A DNA stretch of 6,842 bases from Alcaligenaceae bacterium. GTDB lineage: Bacteria; Pseudomonadota; Gammaproteobacteria; Burkholderiales; Burkholderiaceae. A program made the position numbers and the translations under genes. This document shows, piece by piece, positions 6,541 to 6,842 of the stretch (position 1 is its first letter; each line of letters opens with the position of its first letter). Under the pieces are notes generated by a model. That model did no database searches, had not been told where the DNA came from, and saw only the letters and a program-made list of their open reading frames with translations. Where the stretch lies: NCBI GenBank assembly GCA_947372575.1, contig CANBUF010000101.1:1-6842 (forward strand). The letters run 5' to 3'.

Positions 6541-6842
6541 TCAATTATCCTCAGCTGCAAAGCCCATATTAAATAGCAGACCATTTGCACCATCCTGGGT
6601 ATTTTTACGAGTGCGACCCAGGTTTTCAAGATAAGCCGGCGTAATGTCTCCGGTCACATATTCTCCTGTAAAACAGGACGTGTCAAAGTTCTTGAGTGCA
6701 GGATTCAGATCAGAGACAGAGCGTGTCATGGCATCGATATCCTGATAAATCAGGGCATCCGCACCAATAATCTGAGCAATTTCTTCTTCATTGCGACCCG
6801 TAGCGATCAGCTCTGACTGAGTAGGCATATCGATGCCATAGA
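6541..6842 (-). CDS. purF: Amidophosphoribosyltransferase, C-terminal end only
   Basis: Enzyme of the first committed step of purine synthesis: it transfers ammonia from glutamine to PRPP, giving phosphoribosylamine. Only the last 99 residues are visible; the start, the N-terminal Cys glutaminase domain and the PRPP-binding motif lie beyond the right edge, and the family is usually about 500 residues. The visible part begins YGIDMPTQSELIATGR and continues with EEIAQIIGADALIYQDIDAM and SCFTGEYVTGDI, all conserved near the PurF C-terminus. An internal ATG at 6828 is not the start, since the frame stays open to the edge with family sequence (YGID) before it. The gene ends with TGA at 6543-6541 and is convergent with dsbB; six T follow immediately on its coding strand, without a preceding hairpin. 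Confidence 0.95.
   Translation of the reverse strand, partial: YGIDMPTQSELIATGRNEEEIAQIIGADALIYQDIDAMTRSVSDLNPALKNFDTSCFTGEYVTGDITPAYLENLGRTRKNTQDGANGLLFNMGFAAEDN

Overview
The window is a compact stretch of core bacterial chromosome, most likely from a betaproteobacterium of the order Burkholderiales and possibly close to the Alcaligenaceae. Three things point there: the sequence style of the UMP kinase, EF-Ts, S2 and methionine aminopeptidase; the divergent layout of rpsB-tsf-pyrH against map-glnD; and a G+C content that looks close to one half by eye. The genus cannot be fixed from this much sequence. Every protein-coding gene is a recognisable housekeeping gene, and I see no phage, transposon, CRISPR array, toxin-antitoxin or defence module.

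Left half, minus strand (read right to left): rpsB (ribosomal protein S2), tsf (elongation factor Ts) and the first two thirds of pyrH (UMP kinase), which runs off the left edge. These are co-directional, probably one operon, with structured spacers: two hairpins between rpsB and tsf, and one hairpin plus a short dyad between tsf and pyrH. At 2272-2492 lies a divergent regulatory region with the rpsB leader, a perfect TATAAT box for map and a 20-bp dyad between the two sides.

Right half, plus strand: map (type I methionine aminopeptidase), glnD (bifunctional PII uridylyltransferase/uridylyl-removing enzyme) and dsbB (quinone-linked disulfide bond oxidase) are packed head to tail, with one base between the first two and an 11-bp overlap between the last two, so they are probably co-transcribed. 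The 179-bp gap at 6362-6540 holds a near-perfect 18-bp tandem repeat and a strong inverted repeat. It separates dsbB from the convergent 3' end of purF (amidophosphoribosyltransferase), whose 5' part lies beyond the right edge.

Functionally the left operon supplies translation (S2, EF-Ts) and pyrimidine nucleotide synthesis (PyrH). The right one joins N-terminal methionine removal, nitrogen signalling and periplasmic disulfide formation, which are linked by position rather than by a known pathway. No undescribed system is evident. The parts most worth a second look are the non-coding elements: the dsbB-purF repeat array, the dyad in the map/rpsB intergenic region and the structured operon spacers.
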